Positions 26,043 through 36,695 of a stretch of 64,000 nt of DNA are shown here, in pieces (within the stretch, counting starts at the first letter, position 1; every line of letters begins with the position of its first letter). The translations under genes were made by a program, and so were the position numbers. The notes under the pieces were generated by a model. It ran no database searches. It had not been told where the DNA came from and was given only the letters and a program-made list of their open reading frames with translations. The DNA comes from UBA11986 sp963734955 (GTDB lineage Bacteria > Bacteroidota > Ignavibacteria > UBA10030 > UBA6906), in the NCBI GenBank assembly GCA_963734955.1, contig CAVTJO010000016.1, forward strand, positions 62,001 through 126,000, read 5' to 3'.

Positions 26043-27452
26043 ATGAATTCGGAGATCGTCGAATCATTCTCGCAGATGGTTCGTGAAAAGGGAATCGACA
26101 AGGATATCCTGACGGGCATTGTGGAGGACGTCTTCTCCATGATGGTGCGAAAGAAGTATGGCCAGGATGCCAAGTTCGACGTGGTCGTAAATATGGACAA
26201 GGGTGATATCGAAATCTTCTATGAACGTGAAGTTGTTGAGGTGGTCGAAAACCCGATGACCCAGATCGACAAACAAACCGCAAGAGAAATCACGGGCGAG
26301 GATCTGGATGTCGGAGAAGATTGCGTTGAAGTTGTGCCGCTCGCATCGTTCGGACGGCGGCTGGTTGTCAGCGCAAAGCAGAATTTGAACCAGCGAATCA
26401 AGGAGATTGAACGGGAGATCGTCTACAACGAGTATAGCAATACAATCGGTGACATCGTGGTGGGGGAGATTTATCAGATCCGGAGAAATGAGATTCTCAT
26501 CAACCATAACCGGAATGAGCTGGTTCTGCCAAAGGGTGAACAGATATTCAAGGAACGCTACAAGAAGGGTGATACAATCCGGGCCGTCATCAAGGAAGTC
26601 AGGAAGAACTCCGGCACACCCGTGGTCATTGTCTCGCGTGCCGATCCGAAATTCCTTGCCAAGCTCTTCGAGATGGAGATTCCGGAAATTTATGACGGCA
26701 TCATCGAGATCAAGATCATCGCCCGGGAGCCCGGAGAACGGGCCAAAGTTGCGGTGGAATCACATGACGACCGGATCGACGCGGTTGGCGCGTGTGTCGG
26801 CATGAAGGGCGTCCGGATTCACACGATCGTCCGTGAATTGAACAATGAGAACATCGATGTGATTAATTTCAGCGAGCAGCCTGAGGTGTTTATCCAGCGG
26901 TCGCTTGCCCCGGCGAAGCTGAAGGGAGTCCAGCTGGACAAGGAAACGAAGACGGCGCAGGTTGTCGTGGCCGCGGACCAGGTTTCGCTTGCCATCGGCC
27001 GCAACGGTCAGAACATCCGCCTCGCATCGAAATTGACCGGGTTTGAAATCAATCTCATCAAGGAAGGCGGAGAAGATGAGTACGATATTGAGTTGATTGA
27101 TTTCAAGGAGGAGCTTGGCGAAGAGCTGTACATGAAGCTGATCAATGCTGGAATGGATACGGCGAAGGAAGTGATTGAAGCTCCCAATGCAACTTTGCTG
27201 GCCGTGGAAGGTCTGACCCAGGAGAAGATCGATGAAATCCGCGAGATGATGCGGCGGGATCTTGAAGAGGCGGAAGTTGACGAAGACGAGGAGGAGGAAG
27301 AAGAAGACGAGGATGATGAAGAGACTGAAGAAGAGGCGAAACCGGAGGCAGGGGCAACGAGTGATACCGTAGCAAAGAGCGATGACGCGGCGGTACAGCC
27401 TGCGACGACTCAACAAGGCGAAGGAGCAGAGCAAACGGAGAAGCAAGAGTAG
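26043..27452 (+). CDS. nusA: Transcription termination/antitermination factor NusA
   Basis: RNA polymerase-binding elongation factor of 469 residues. Strong ribosome site GAGGAGG before the ATG. N-terminal polymerase-binding domain (1-125), S1 domain (about 135-200, DIVVGEIYQI), KH domains with GACVGMKGVRI and LAIGRNGQNIRLA, and one C-terminal helix-hairpin-like repeat near residue 370-405 (LINAGMDTAKEVIEA). The last 70 residues are extremely acidic (Glu/Asp runs) followed by a low-complexity Ala/Thr/Gln tail. The acidic tail is unusual in length and sits next to a very basic N-terminal part of InfB. Confidence 0.96.
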   Translation: MNSEIVESFSQMVREKGIDKDILTGIVEDVFSMMVRKKYGQDAKFDVVVNMDKGDIEIFYEREVVEVVENPMTQIDKQTAREITGEDLDVGEDCVEVVPLASFGRRLVVSAKQNLNQRIKEIEREIVYNEYSNTIGDIVVGEIYQIRRNEILINHNRNELVLPKGEQIFKERYKKGDTIRAVIKEVRKNSGTPVVIVSRADPKFLAKLFEMEIPEIYDGIIEIKIIAREPGERAKVAVESHDDRIDAVGACVGMKGVRIHTIVRELNNENIDVINFSEQPEVFIQRSLAPAKLKGVQLDKETKTAQVVVAADQVSLAIGRNGQNIRLASKLTGFEINLIKEGGEDEYDIELIDFKEELGEELYMKLINAGMDTAKEVIEAPNATLLAVEGLTQEKIDEIREMMRRDLEEAEVDEDEEEEEEDEDDEETEEEAKPEAGATSDTVAKSDDAAVQPATTQQGEGAEQTEKQE

Positions 27453-27496
27453 CATGAATCCAAAGGGTTATCGGTGAGTGATTATCAAAGGACTGA

Positions 27497-30170
27497 ATGG
27501 CTGAGATAGCGGAGAAACGGAAGAAGATCTACAAACTCGCGACCGAGCTTAACCTTTCGCACGAAACGCTGGTGGACTTCCTGCGGAAGAAGGGACACGA
27601 GGTCAAGAACCATATGTCCTCCGTTGACGACGACATGATGCGGGATATCCTTGTCCACTTCAAGAAGGAAAAGGACAGCGCTGAGAAGCATCAGCGCAAG
27701 ATGGCTGAAATCAAGGAGAGCAAGAAAAAGGTTGAGAAGAAGGTGGAGGAACCGGTTACTCCCACCGCGCCGGTTGTCCCTGTTGACACGACTCCCGCAG
27801 TGGTTTCTGCCGCTGGTCCTGAAGAGGAAGTTGTGGCGCCGGTTGAAGTCTCAGAGGTTGTCAAGCCAGCGGCAACACCCGAGCCCGAACCCGTCATTGA
27901 GACAGCGGAGGCGGCAGCACCTGAACCATCGACAGGAGAAGTTGTTCCCGCTCCTGCCGTGGAAGCTTGTTGAGCCGGCCGCTGAGCAGCATCTCTCCCC
28001 CTTGAGAAAGAACGTCGAACCAAGGTCGGGCTTACCATCAAGGGAAAGATGGACCTGGCTCCGAAAAGAGCTCCCGCCAAGCGGACTCCTGCAAGCAAGG
28101 AGGGGACACCGGCACCCGTCCCGGCGCCAGCCGAGGGAGAGGATGCCCATAAAAAGAAGAAGAAAAAGAAGAAACTCCGCGAAGAAATCGTTGAATCCAA
28201 GGGGGCTGAAGTCGACGAGCTCGATCGGAAGAAGAAAAAGAAGAAGAAGCTTCGCCATAAGGAGATCGACCAGGCCGAGGTGAACGATGCAATTCGCAGA
28301 ACGTTTGCCGCGATGGATGATACCGCAGTAACCGGTCGGGCGATATTGCGGAAGAGGAAGAAGAAGGAGCGTGAAGAGGAGGAATTGAGAATCCAGCAGG
28401 AAGCCGAGCTCGAGAAAGGTCGCCTTCGCGTCACGGAATTTGTTTCCGTGAACGATCTGGCGAATCTGATGCACGTCGACGTGAGTGAAGTGATCAAGAA
28501 GTGCATGGAACTCGGCATCATGGTGTCGATCAACCAGCGCCTCGATAAGGACACCATCACTCTTGTGGCGGATGAATTTGGCTTTGAGGTCAGCTTCTAC
28601 ACCGAGATTACGGAAGAAGACTCTGTCAAGGATGAACCCGACGAGCCGGAAAGCCTGAAGCGTCGGCCGCCGGTTGTGACGATCATGGGTCACGTGGATC
28701 ACGGAAAGACGTCGCTGCTCGACTATATCCGTCGTTCCAATGTCGTGGCAGGCGAGGCGGGGGGCATCACCCAGCATATCGGCGCGTACGAAGTTACCAG
28801 CACCATCCGGCAACAAGATCACATTCCTTGACACACCCGGCCACGAAGCATTTACTGCCATGCGTGCCCGCGGTGCGCAGATCACCGACATCGTCGTTTT
28901 GGTCGTTGCGGCGGACGACAGTGTGATGCCTCAGACACTTGAGGCGATCAGCCATGCGCAGGCTGCCAATGTTCCCATTCTTATTGCGATCAACAAAATC
29001 GACAAGCCTGACTCAAATTCAGACCGCATCAAACAACAACTTTCGGAAAAGAATGTCCTTGTGGAGGAGTGGGGTGGAAAGTATCAGTCGGTGGAGCTTT
29101 CTGCGCGAACGGGAAAGAATGTCGGACTTCTACTTGAGAAGCTGGCACTTGAAGCGGACATTCTCGACCTGAAGGCAAACCCGGCGCGCAATGCCCGTGG
29201 CACGATCGTTGAAGCACAGCTTGACAAAGGGAAAGGCATTACTGCCACGGTGCTCGTGCAGAAGGGAACTCTTCGAATTGGCGATCCGTTCATTGCAGGG
29301 ATCTACAGCGGAAAAGTCCGGGCAATGTTCGACGAGCGCGGCAATCGGGTCGAGGCGGCAGGACCATCGACGCCGGTGCAGCTCACCGGACTTGACGGGT
29401 TCCCACAGGCGGGAGATACCTTCGTTGTTCTTGATTCAGACCGCGAAGCCCGCGAGATCAGCTTGAAACGGCAGCAGTTGAAACGTGAACAGGATTTCCG
29501 CCAGATCCGACTGACAACCCTGGACGATATCTCTCAGCAGATCAAGGAAGGCCAGGTCAAAGAACTCAACGTTATCGTGAAGGGTGATGTGGACGGCTCT
29601 GTTGAAGCGCTGTCCGATTCGCTCATGAAGATCGCTCACAAGGAGGTGAAGCTGCGTGTAATTCATAGCGGCGTGGGAACAATTTCCGAATCGGATATCA
29701 TGCTGGCCGCAGCATCGAACGCGGTCATCATCGGGTTCAGGGTGCGACCGAACCTCAATGCCCGCCGGCTCTCCGAAAAGGAGCGGGTCGACATCCGTAC
29801 GTACAACATCATCTACGACGCCATCAACGATATTCACAACGCTCTTGAAGGCCTCCTGGCCCCGGAGCAGAAGGAAGAAGTTACGGCGACCGTGGAGGTG
29901 AGAGAGATATTCAAGGTACCGAAAGTCGGCAACATTGCCGGCTGCCACGTGCAAGATGGCAAGATCATTCGCAACAACAAGGTCCGCCTCGTCCGTGATG
30001 GTATTCAGGTGTTTGAAGGTGGTATTTCGTCTCTCAAGCGGTTCAAGGACGATGTGCGCGAAGTGGAAGCCGGATTTGAGTGCGGCATAGGTCTCGACGG
30101 GTTCAACGATATTAAAGTCGGCGACACGATTGAGGCGTTCAAGATCGTTGAATCCAAGAGGAAGCTCTGA
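27497..30170 (+). CDS. infB: Translation initiation factor IF-2, three frameshifts
   Basis: GTPase that places initiator tRNA on the ribosome; about 890 residues. N-terminal IF2_N module (KIYKLATELNLSHETLVDFL), a Pro/Ala/Glu linker, two lysine runs of seven or eight residues, a second IF2_N module, then the GTPase with GHVDHGKTSLLDYIR, DTPGHEAF and NKIDKP, and domains II-IV. Frame breaks: one extra base near 27963-27965, one missing C in the run 27997-28001 (restoring frame), and one extra base near 28803. The last falls between the first two GTPase motifs. Since IF-2 is essential, sequence error is the best explanation. Confidence 0.93.
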
Positions 30171-30197
30171 TTCTCCGGGGAAGGAAGTAGGGCAAGC

Positions 30198-30566
30198 ATG
30201 TCCATCAGGACGGAGCGGGTGGCTTCGGTGATAAAACAGCGGATCGGCGAGATCCTTATCCACGATTACAATGATCCGTCAAACGGGTTCATCACCGTCA
30301 CCGATGTCAAGGTGTCTCCTGATCTGAAAATCGCCAAGGTATACTTCAGTGTGTTTGGGAGCGAACAGATCCAGGAGCGCGCAATGAAAATGCTGGAGGG
30401 GGAGAAACAACGCATCCGTGGTCTTGTTGCCTCGCACGTTCAACTGAAATTCGCACCAACGCTGCAATTTCACCTCGACCACACACTCGAAGAGGTTGAC
30501 AGGATTAATCGCCTGATCAACAAGATCCATGAAGACGTGAAGAAACCGGACGATGGTTCTCAATAG
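30198..30566 (+). CDS. rbfA: Ribosome-binding factor A
   Basis: Cold-shock linked 30S maturation factor, 122 residues. It has the typical start RTERVASVIKQRIGEIL, the ITVTDVKVSPDLKIAKVYFSVFG core of its KH-like fold, and LKFAPTLQFHLDHTLEEVDRI near the end. The 3' end overlaps truB by 14 bases. Confidence 0.95.
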   Translation: MSIRTERVASVIKQRIGEILIHDYNDPSNGFITVTDVKVSPDLKIAKVYFSVFGSEQIQERAMKMLEGEKQRIRGLVASHVQLKFAPTLQFHLDHTLEEVDRINRLINKIHEDVKKPDDGSQ

Positions 30567-31246
30567 GCAAATCCACCTCGCGGAAGGGGAGATGTTCCTT
30601 GTGCGCAAGCCGCAAGGATGGACATCGTTTGACGTTGTCGCAAGAATGAGGACGATCTTTCACTTTGAAAAAATTGGGCATGCGGGGTCACTCGACCCTC
30701 TTGCAACCGGCCTGATGATCGTTTGCACCGGGAAAATGACAAAGGAGATCGATCGTTTCGTGGGTCTGGAGAAGGAGTATGTTGCCACCATCCGTCTCGG
30801 AGGCCGGACAGAGAGTTATGATTCTGAAACACCGGTGATTGAAACCTGCCCGGTCGATGGAATAACTGCCGATGCTGTTGTCGCAACCCTTTCTCGGGTT
30901 TGTCGGCCCACAGGTTCAGATTCCCCCCATGTGGTCCGCCATTAAGGTGGGTGGGAAACCGTTGTACAAATATGCGAGGAAGGGCCGGGTGGTCGACAGG
31001 AAACCAAGGGAGGTCGTTATTCATTCCATAACGCCGATGGAAGTCCGCATTCCCGAGGTGGCATTCTCTGTGGTGTGCTCGAAGGGTACGTACATCCGGA
31101 CGCTCGCGGAAGACATCGGCCAACAACTGGGATGTGGCGCGTATGTGACGTCACTGGAACGCACGCGCATCGGCGACTACAGGCTCGACGATGCATTTGC
31201 CCTGGAAGAACTCGTTCAGTTTACGCAATCGTTGCGAAACGTATGA
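30553..31246 (+). CDS. truB: tRNA pseudouridine(55) synthase TruB, one frameshift
   Basis: Makes pseudouridine 55 in the tRNA T-loop. About 230 residues. KPQGWTSFDVV and GHAGSLDPLATGLM (catalytic Asp) lie in the first frame; an extra G in the GGG at 30896-30898 moves reading to FVGPQVQIPPMWSAIKVGGKPLY and then CSKGTYIRTLAEDIGQQLG, both standard TruB motifs. The protein is short because it lacks an extended C-terminal PUA domain. The stop overlaps ribF (ATGA). Confidence 0.9.
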
Positions 31247-32220
31247 TCGTCGTTCGTTCTCTTGCCGAGATAACAAAAGACACAGGCTCTATCGTCACGG
31301 TCGGGACCTTTGATGGTGTGCACCGTGCGCATCAGGAAATCATCAGGGAGGTGGCAAATCGGGCAAGGATGCAGGAGGGGCGAAGTGTTGTGGTTACTTT
31401 CGAGCCTCACCCAAAAGAAATTGTGGGCTCCGGGGAACAGCCCGTCATGCTTCTTGCAACGCTCCAGGAGCGGATCGAGTGTATCCAGCGGATGAATGTC
31501 GATATCCTTTTCATTATCCCTTTCACCTATGAGTTTTCACGGATCAGGGCGGAAGAGTTTTACAGGAATTATGTGGTGGAAGGAATTGGAGTGAGCGAAG
31601 TGGTTGTTGGATATGACCACATGTTTGGTCGCGACCGGACGGCCGGCATTGAGGAACTCGTGCGCATGGGACAGCAACTCAATTTTTCGGTTTCTGCTGT
31701 TCATCAATACAGTGTTGACGGCGAGGTCGTGAGCAGCACAGTGATCCGGAGTGCAATTGCGGCCGGCGATGTCAGCCATGCGGCGAAACTCCTCGGGTAT
31801 CCGTATACAATGCATGGGACAGTTATCCACGGTGACGGCAGGGGCAAAACGATCGGCTATCCAACGGCGAACATCAAGCCCATTGCCGATCGTAAAATCA
31901 TTCCGGGCCGCGGCGTGTACCTTGTTGGTGTGTTGCTGCGCAACAAAAGGTGGTACGGAATGATGAATATCGGCGTTCGACCGACAGTAACATCCGGTGG
32001 GAGTCTTTCCATGGAGGTTCATGTATTTGGACTGAGCGGGGATCTGTACGGTGAAGCGGCGGAGGTGACGTTCCTTCGGAAATTGCGGGACGAGCAGAGG
32101 TTTGCTTCGCTGGAAGAGCTCACGCACCAACTGGACAGGGATAAAGAAACGTCATTCCGGTACATCGAGGAATTCGACAAACGACAATACCACATATATA
32201 ATGATTCATCCAAGGAGTAA
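31243..32220 (+). CDS. ribF: Bifunctional riboflavin kinase/FAD synthetase
   Basis: Converts riboflavin to FMN and FAD. 325 residues. The N-terminal nucleotidyltransferase domain has GTFDGVHRAHQ and VGYDHMFGRDRTAG; the C-terminal flavokinase domain has GDGRGKTIGYPTANI and MNIGVRPTV. The ATG at 31243 overlaps the truB stop; the open frame further upstream is inside truB and not coding. It ends four bases before rpsO, and its 3' end hosts a promoter. Confidence 0.94.
   Translation: MIVVRSLAEITKDTGSIVTVGTFDGVHRAHQEIIREVANRARMQEGRSVVVTFEPHPKEIVGSGEQPVMLLATLQERIECIQRMNVDILFIIPFTYEFSRIRAEEFYRNYVVEGIGVSEVVVGYDHMFGRDRTAGIEELVRMGQQLNFSVSAVHQYSVDGEVVSSTVIRSAIAAGDVSHAAKLLGYPYTMHGTVIHGDGRGKTIGYPTANIKPIADRKIIPGRGVYLVGVLLRNKRWYGMMNIGVRPTVTSGGSLSMEVHVFGLSGDLYGEAAEVTFLRKLRDEQRFASLEELTHQLDRDKETSFRYIEEFDKRQYHIYNDSSKE
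32174..32202 (+). promoter_or_regulatory. Internal promoter for rpsO inside the 3' end of ribF
   Basis: TCGACA (32174-32179), 17-base spacer and a perfect TATAAT (32197-32202), ending 21 bases upstream of the rpsO ATG. This would allow rpsO-pnp to be expressed apart from the upstream operon, as known in other bacteria. Confidence 0.55.
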
Positions 32221-32223
32221 TTC

Positions 32224-32493
32224 ATGGCATTAACAAAGGAAGCGAAAGCAGAGATCGTCAGAAAGTACGGTGTAAAGGCAGAAGACACGGGACGACCGGA
32301 AGTTCAAATCGCCCTCTTGACTGCACGCATCAACGATCTCTCTCCACATTTCGAGCGTTTCTCAAAGGACCATCACTCCCGTGTTGGATTGCTGAAGATG
32401 GTCGGAAAGCGGCGTCGCCTTCTCGACTATTTGCAGGAGAAGGATATTGAGCGGTATCGAAAGCTTATCGGCGAGTTGCAGATCAGGAAGTAA
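32224..32493 (+). CDS. rpsO: 30S ribosomal protein S15
   Basis: 89 residues, standard length. Features include KYGVKAEDTGRPEVQIALLT, the RINDLSPHF segment, HHSRVGLLKMVGKRRRLLDYL and a basic C terminus. AAGGAG precedes the ATG. The rpsO-pnp pair order is conserved across bacteria. Confidence 0.97.
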   Translation: MALTKEAKAEIVRKYGVKAEDTGRPEVQIALLTARINDLSPHFERFSKDHHSRVGLLKMVGKRRRLLDYLQEKDIERYRKLIGELQIRK

Positions 32494-32565
32494 ACTGTTC
32501 ATTCCATTGTGGCTTCACGAAGAAGCGGGGTTGGACGGTACTCATTCACGTAAGGACGTAGCGGT

Positions 32566-34682
32566 ATGAAGGTAACAAAAGAGATCAATGTGGGAGGGAA
32601 GATATTCTCTCTCGAAACCGGGCGCTTTGCAAAACAGGCCGATGGTGCGGTGATGGCGAGGTTTGGGGACACGATGGTGCTCGCAACAGTTGTTGCGGCA
32701 AAGGAGGAGAAGGAAGGATTCGACTACTTTCCGCTGCAAGTGGAGTACCGCGAAAAAGCGGCATCTGCAGGCAAGATCCCGGGCGGGTTCTTCAAGCGTG
32801 AGGCACGACCGTCCGAGAAGGAGATTCTCTCATCGCGGCTCATCGACCGACCTATCCGACCGATGTTTCCTGATTGGTTCAAATGCGAGACGCAGGTGAT
32901 CGTCACGGTGTACTCGTCTGATCAGGAACATGACGGCGATGTACTCGGTGCTGTTGCAGCGTCAGCGGCACTGAGCATTTCGGACATTCCGTTCGAAGGG
33001 CCCATTGCGGAAGTGCGGGTTGGGCGCATTGACGGACGGTTTCTGATCAACCCGACGTTCACCGAGCTTGGGCAGAGCGACATGGACGTCACGGTGGCAG
33101 GTACCGCTGACTCAATTGTGATGGTCGAAGGTGAATCGGATGAGATCTCTGAGAAAGACATGATTGAGGCGCTCGCATTTGCACACGGTTTCATCAAGGA
33201 AATGTGCGCATTGCAGATGGAGCTTGCCAAGGAGTGCGGTCGTGCAAAACGACCGGCGCCGGCCAAGGAGAGTTCGGATGGACTTGCCGCGGATGTTCGA
33301 GCCGCGGTCGGTGACCGGATCAGGGTCCTGGCCGGGACGCCGATGCTCAAGGAGGAACGGGCACACAAAACCTCAGCCATCTACGAAGATGTGAATGCGG
33401 CGCTTGCCGACAAGTACCCTGAGAAATCGAGAATCCATCAACGAAATCCTGCATGAGATGGAATACGTCGAGATGCGGGAATTGATTCTCTGCAAATGGA
33501 AAGCGGCTTGATGGTCGGGGACTGACCGACATCCGGCCGATTGCGATTGAGATCGGTCTGTTACCACGAACCCATGGCTCGGCGCTGTTCCAGCGCGGTG
33601 AGACTCAGAGCCTCACGACATTAACGCTCGGCACGAAGCTCGACGAGCAAATCATCGATGGGCTCCTTCCTGATTCCACAAAGCGCTTCATGTTGCACTA
33701 CAATTTCCCTCCGTTTTCTGTGGGGGAGGTCGGCAGGCTTGGGACAACCGGCCGACGCGAAATCGGACACGGCAACCTTGCCGAACGCTCCATCAAAAAC
33801 ATGATGCCTCCTGAAGCGGAGTTCCCGTATACCATTCGCATCGTCTCGGATATTCTCGAGTCCAACGGTTCATCGTCCATGGCAACCGTCTGCGCCGCAA
33901 CGCTGGCACTCTTGGACGGAGGAGCTCCACTGAAGAAATCAGTTGCGGGGATTGCGATGGGTCTTGTGAAGGAAGGCGACCGCGTGGCGATCCTGAGCGA
34001 TATCCTCGGCAACGAGGATCATCTCGGGGATATGGACTTCAAAGTTGCTGGCACTGCCGACGGGATTACTGCTTTCCAAATGGATATCAAGATACGTGGC
34101 ATCTCGTTGGCAATCATGGAAAGGGCGCTTGAACAGGCACGCGTAGGGCGAATGCATATCCTGGGCAAGATGGCCGAAGCAATCGTCAAACCGAGAGCTG
34201 ATCTCTCTTCATTTGCACCACGGCTGACGACCCTGAAGATTCCGATTGACCTGATCGGTGCCGTTATCGGGCCAGGTGGCAAGAACATCCGGCAAATTGT
34301 GAAGGACAGCGGGGCGGAAGTCAATATTGAAGACGACGGGACGATCGTGGTTGCGGCAACGTCGAAAGAGTCGGCGGACATAGCGATCAATGCAATCGCC
34401 AAGATTACAGAAGTGCCTGAGGTCGGGAAGGTTTATCGCGCAACGGTGAAGAAGATCATGGACTTCGGTGTGTTCGTCGAATTTCTTCCCGGCAAGGAAG
34501 GGCTTGTGCACGTCTCGCAGCTTGATACGAAGCGGGTGAACCATCCGTCCGACGTTGTGAAGGTAGGGGACCAGTTCGACGTGAAGATTACCGACAAGGA
34601 TGATCAAGGCCGCTTCAAGCTCAGTCGCAAGGTGCTGATGAAACAAGATCACCATCCAGAGCCGAAGCCTGTTGAGCATTAG
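32566..34682 (+). CDS. pnp: Polyribonucleotide nucleotidyltransferase (PNPase), two frameshifts
   Basis: Phosphorolytic 3'-5' exoribonuclease of the RNA degradosome; about 705 residues. First RNase PH domain (GRFAKQADGAVMARFGDT), helical linker, second RNase PH domain (KRLDGRGLTDIRPI, RTHGSALFQRGETQ, HYNFPPFSVGEVG), KH domain (IGAVIGPGGKNIRQI) and S1 domain (RATVKKIMDFGVFVEFLPG). Extra A bases in AAA at 33424-33426 and 33494-33496 each shift the frame by +1; between them lies the expected ESINEILHEMEYVEMRELIL. A strong terminator follows. Confidence 0.94.
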
Positions 34683-34729
34683 CGACGCGCCCGGGACTAA
34701 GTGAGGTCGAGCCCCGATGGAAACGACAA

Positions 34730-34763
34730 GCCCATCTTCCTTTGCGGGAAGATGGGCATTTTT
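34730..34763 (+). terminator. Strong intrinsic terminator after pnp
   Basis: GCCCATCTTCC (34730-34740) pairs perfectly with GGAAGATGGGC (34747-34757) around TTTGCG and is followed by ATTTTT. It separates pnp from the convergent bshC gene. Confidence 0.93.
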
Positions 34764-34783
34764 GATCCCGTTCGTCAGTCAAC

Positions 34784-36469
34784 TTACAGGGTGAGTATCT
34801 GGTGTTTGAACCCTGCGATGTCCACCTCACCGACAAGCCACTTCACGAGATCAGGACCGTACTTGTTCATGTAATAGGTCACGTTGATCTCGCGTTCCTG
34901 CAGTACACCATTTGGAAGCAGCCCGGCGATGGCCTTTTCAATCTGACGCATCGCTGTTTCGTGCCTGCGTTTTTGGGCGGCAATGGTTTTGTCCTTCAAT
35001 ACACTCAGGTTACCGTCAATTTTTGCCTTTACACCTTCGAGGGCGCCGAGTAACGTCGGATCAATTTCCTTCAGCCCGAACTTCAGTTCGTTCAGAGCAT
35101 CGTGGAACGAGGATGTGGCACTGGAGAACAGCACATCCGCCTTCACTTCAGAAATTCGTTCTGCGACTTTGGACGTGACCTTCTCTGCATCTTCGAAGAA
35201 CTCAGGGAGTGCTAGGCCGTATTTCTCCATCACACGCTCCACACGCTCTTCAAGAAACGACCCGCTCGCCCGCGGATAGATGATTGGCTGAACCACATTG
35301 AAATCCTCGTACACGGGCTTCAGTTGCGCGTGATACGCAATCTCGGACGGGCCCGCAACATAGACGATGGTTGGCAGGAGGGTATCCTGGGCAATCGGCC
35401 TGAGCACAACATTGGGACTCAGCAGCTCGGGTGTCTCCGTGGCAATCTTGAGCAGCTCGTCTTTCTGCAGGAAATGTCGAGTTCCCTTGAGGCTGAAATC
35501 ATGTTCACGCGGCTCGATGAGATATCGCCCGCCTTTATGGAACAGGAACAGATTGATCGACTTTGCCTTGATCTGCGCGTGGTAGTTCTCTTCGAGGAGG
35601 GCGCTTTGCCGTATGACGGTCTGCGATGTCGCGGGAAACTCCATGATCTCTTTGACGAACATTGGCGACAACAGCCGTTTCAGCTCCGGATTGTTGGAGG
35701 AGACGAAGACCAATCCGTAGTCCTCGAAGAGGAAGTTCATCCAGCCTGTGAACGATTGGATGAACGTCCGCCCGGGAGAATAAGCCTCTTTCAGCTTCCT
35801 CAGAACCTCTTCCGAGAAATCGGTTTTCTGAAGGGTAGCCTCCATGGCAGCGAGCGTTTGATTGAGCGACGCATCAAACACCATCTCGCCGATTGCTCCC
35901 AGATTTCGCTCCGGCATTTCGCCACCCGGCAAATACTCAATGCGTGCCGGTTTGTTCTCGGGATCGAGGAGGGAGATATGGTTCATCTCCGCGAAATCAT
36001 GATCCTCTCCCTCAGCCCAGAAGATCGGGACAAAATCGAATTGAGGAAACTTCTGCTTCAACTTCTCGCTCAACTTGATTGTGGTGATCGTCTTGAGGAT
36101 GGTGTAGAGCGGTCCGCCAAAGAGCCCCACCTGCTGTCCGGTGACAACAGCGTATGTCGTTGACTTGAGGAGAAGGGAGATATTGTCCAGGGCCTTTGCC
36201 GTCGAGCCAAAGTTCTTGTTTTGCTCCTGCAATACCTTGACAAGAACCGACCTGTCCTTGGTGCGGCCATCAAGCGCAGTCATCACACTCGTGAGGGTTT
36301 GAGTTTCGCGGAAGTTCTTTCCGTAGAATCGTTCAACTTCTTTAAAGTCGTACAGGTAATCGAAGAACAACTCCGAGAATCCGCCTGATTCAACCGGGAG
36401 CTGTCGATAGTCGAGCCATTCAACAGGGGCGAGTGTCGCTGTTGGTTCGTCAATTGTTCTTACGGACAT
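34784..36469 (-). CDS. bshC: Putative cysteine ligase BshC (bacillithiol synthesis)
   Basis: Adds cysteine to glucosaminyl-malate to complete bacillithiol, a low-molecular-weight thiol. 561 residues from the ATG at 36469; an in-frame ATG at 36517 would add 16 residues and lies closer to the promoter, but 36469 fits the family N terminus better (FFDY box about 30 residues in). The diagnostic core VTGQQVGLFGGPLYTILKT is present, then FWAEGEDHDFAEMNH, YVAGPSEIAYHAQLK, and a C-terminal coiled coil. bshA and bshB are not in the window, but bshC implies a bacillithiol pathway, as reported for several Bacteroidetes and Chlorobi. Confidence 0.9.
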   Translation of the reverse strand: MSVRTIDEPTATLAPVEWLDYRQLPVESGGFSELFFDYLYDFKEVERFYGKNFRETQTLTSVMTALDGRTKDRSVLVKVLQEQNKNFGSTAKALDNISLLLKSTTYAVVTGQQVGLFGGPLYTILKTITTIKLSEKLKQKFPQFDFVPIFWAEGEDHDFAEMNHISLLDPENKPARIEYLPGGEMPERNLGAIGEMVFDASLNQTLAAMEATLQKTDFSEEVLRKLKEAYSPGRTFIQSFTGWMNFLFEDYGLVFVSSNNPELKRLLSPMFVKEIMEFPATSQTVIRQSALLEENYHAQIKAKSINLFLFHKGGRYLIEPREHDFSLKGTRHFLQKDELLKIATETPELLSPNVVLRPIAQDTLLPTIVYVAGPSEIAYHAQLKPVYEDFNVVQPIIYPRASGSFLEERVERVMEKYGLALPEFFEDAEKVTSKVAERISEVKADVLFSSATSSFHDALNELKFGLKEIDPTLLGALEGVKAKIDGNLSVLKDKTIAAQKRRHETAMRQIEKAIAGLLPNGVLQEREINVTYYMNKYGPDLVKWLVGEVDIAGFKHQILTL

Positions 36470-36538
36470 GAAGTTGCCGGGCTGTGTGACGGTTGAAAAG
36501 GGCGGAAGCCCTTCCATTAGTGGCAGTCAATTGCAAAA

Positions 36539-36567
36539 AATATAGCAGAATCAGTCAGGAGATGCAA
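36539..36567 (-). promoter_or_regulatory. bshC promoter
   Basis: Read on the minus strand: TTGCAT (36567-36562), 17-base spacer, TATATT (36544-36539). The same TTGCAT-N17-TATATT pair occurs before cdd at 54713-54741. Confidence 0.62.
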
Positions 36568-36666
36568 CTGCAATTGAAATTCTCAACACTATGGTTTTTG
36601 GCAATCACATGATTGCACGTGAATGCTTCACCCGGAAGGAATCATAATTACATTTCGTTCATCTTG

Positions 36667-36695
36667 TTGACTTTCTTTCAGGTGTTTGGTATCTT
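36667..36695 (+). promoter_or_regulatory. Candidate promoter of the respiratory supercluster
   Basis: TTGACT (36667-36672), 17-base spacer, TATCTT (36690-36695), in the AT-rich gap upstream of the Rieske gene. It would give a leader of about 235 bases. Confidence 0.45.

Noticed and set aside
26760..27455. 231-codon minus-strand frame opposite the nusA 3' end
   Set aside because: It arises from the Glu/Asp-rich tail (GAG/GAA codons read as CTC/TTC), giving a Leu/Phe-rich shadow without homology.
27651..28283. 210-codon Arg/Ser-rich frame inside infB
   Set aside because: Alternative reading of the Lys/Pro/Ala linker of IF-2; only a short part (27965-28000) is needed to bridge two compensating frameshifts.
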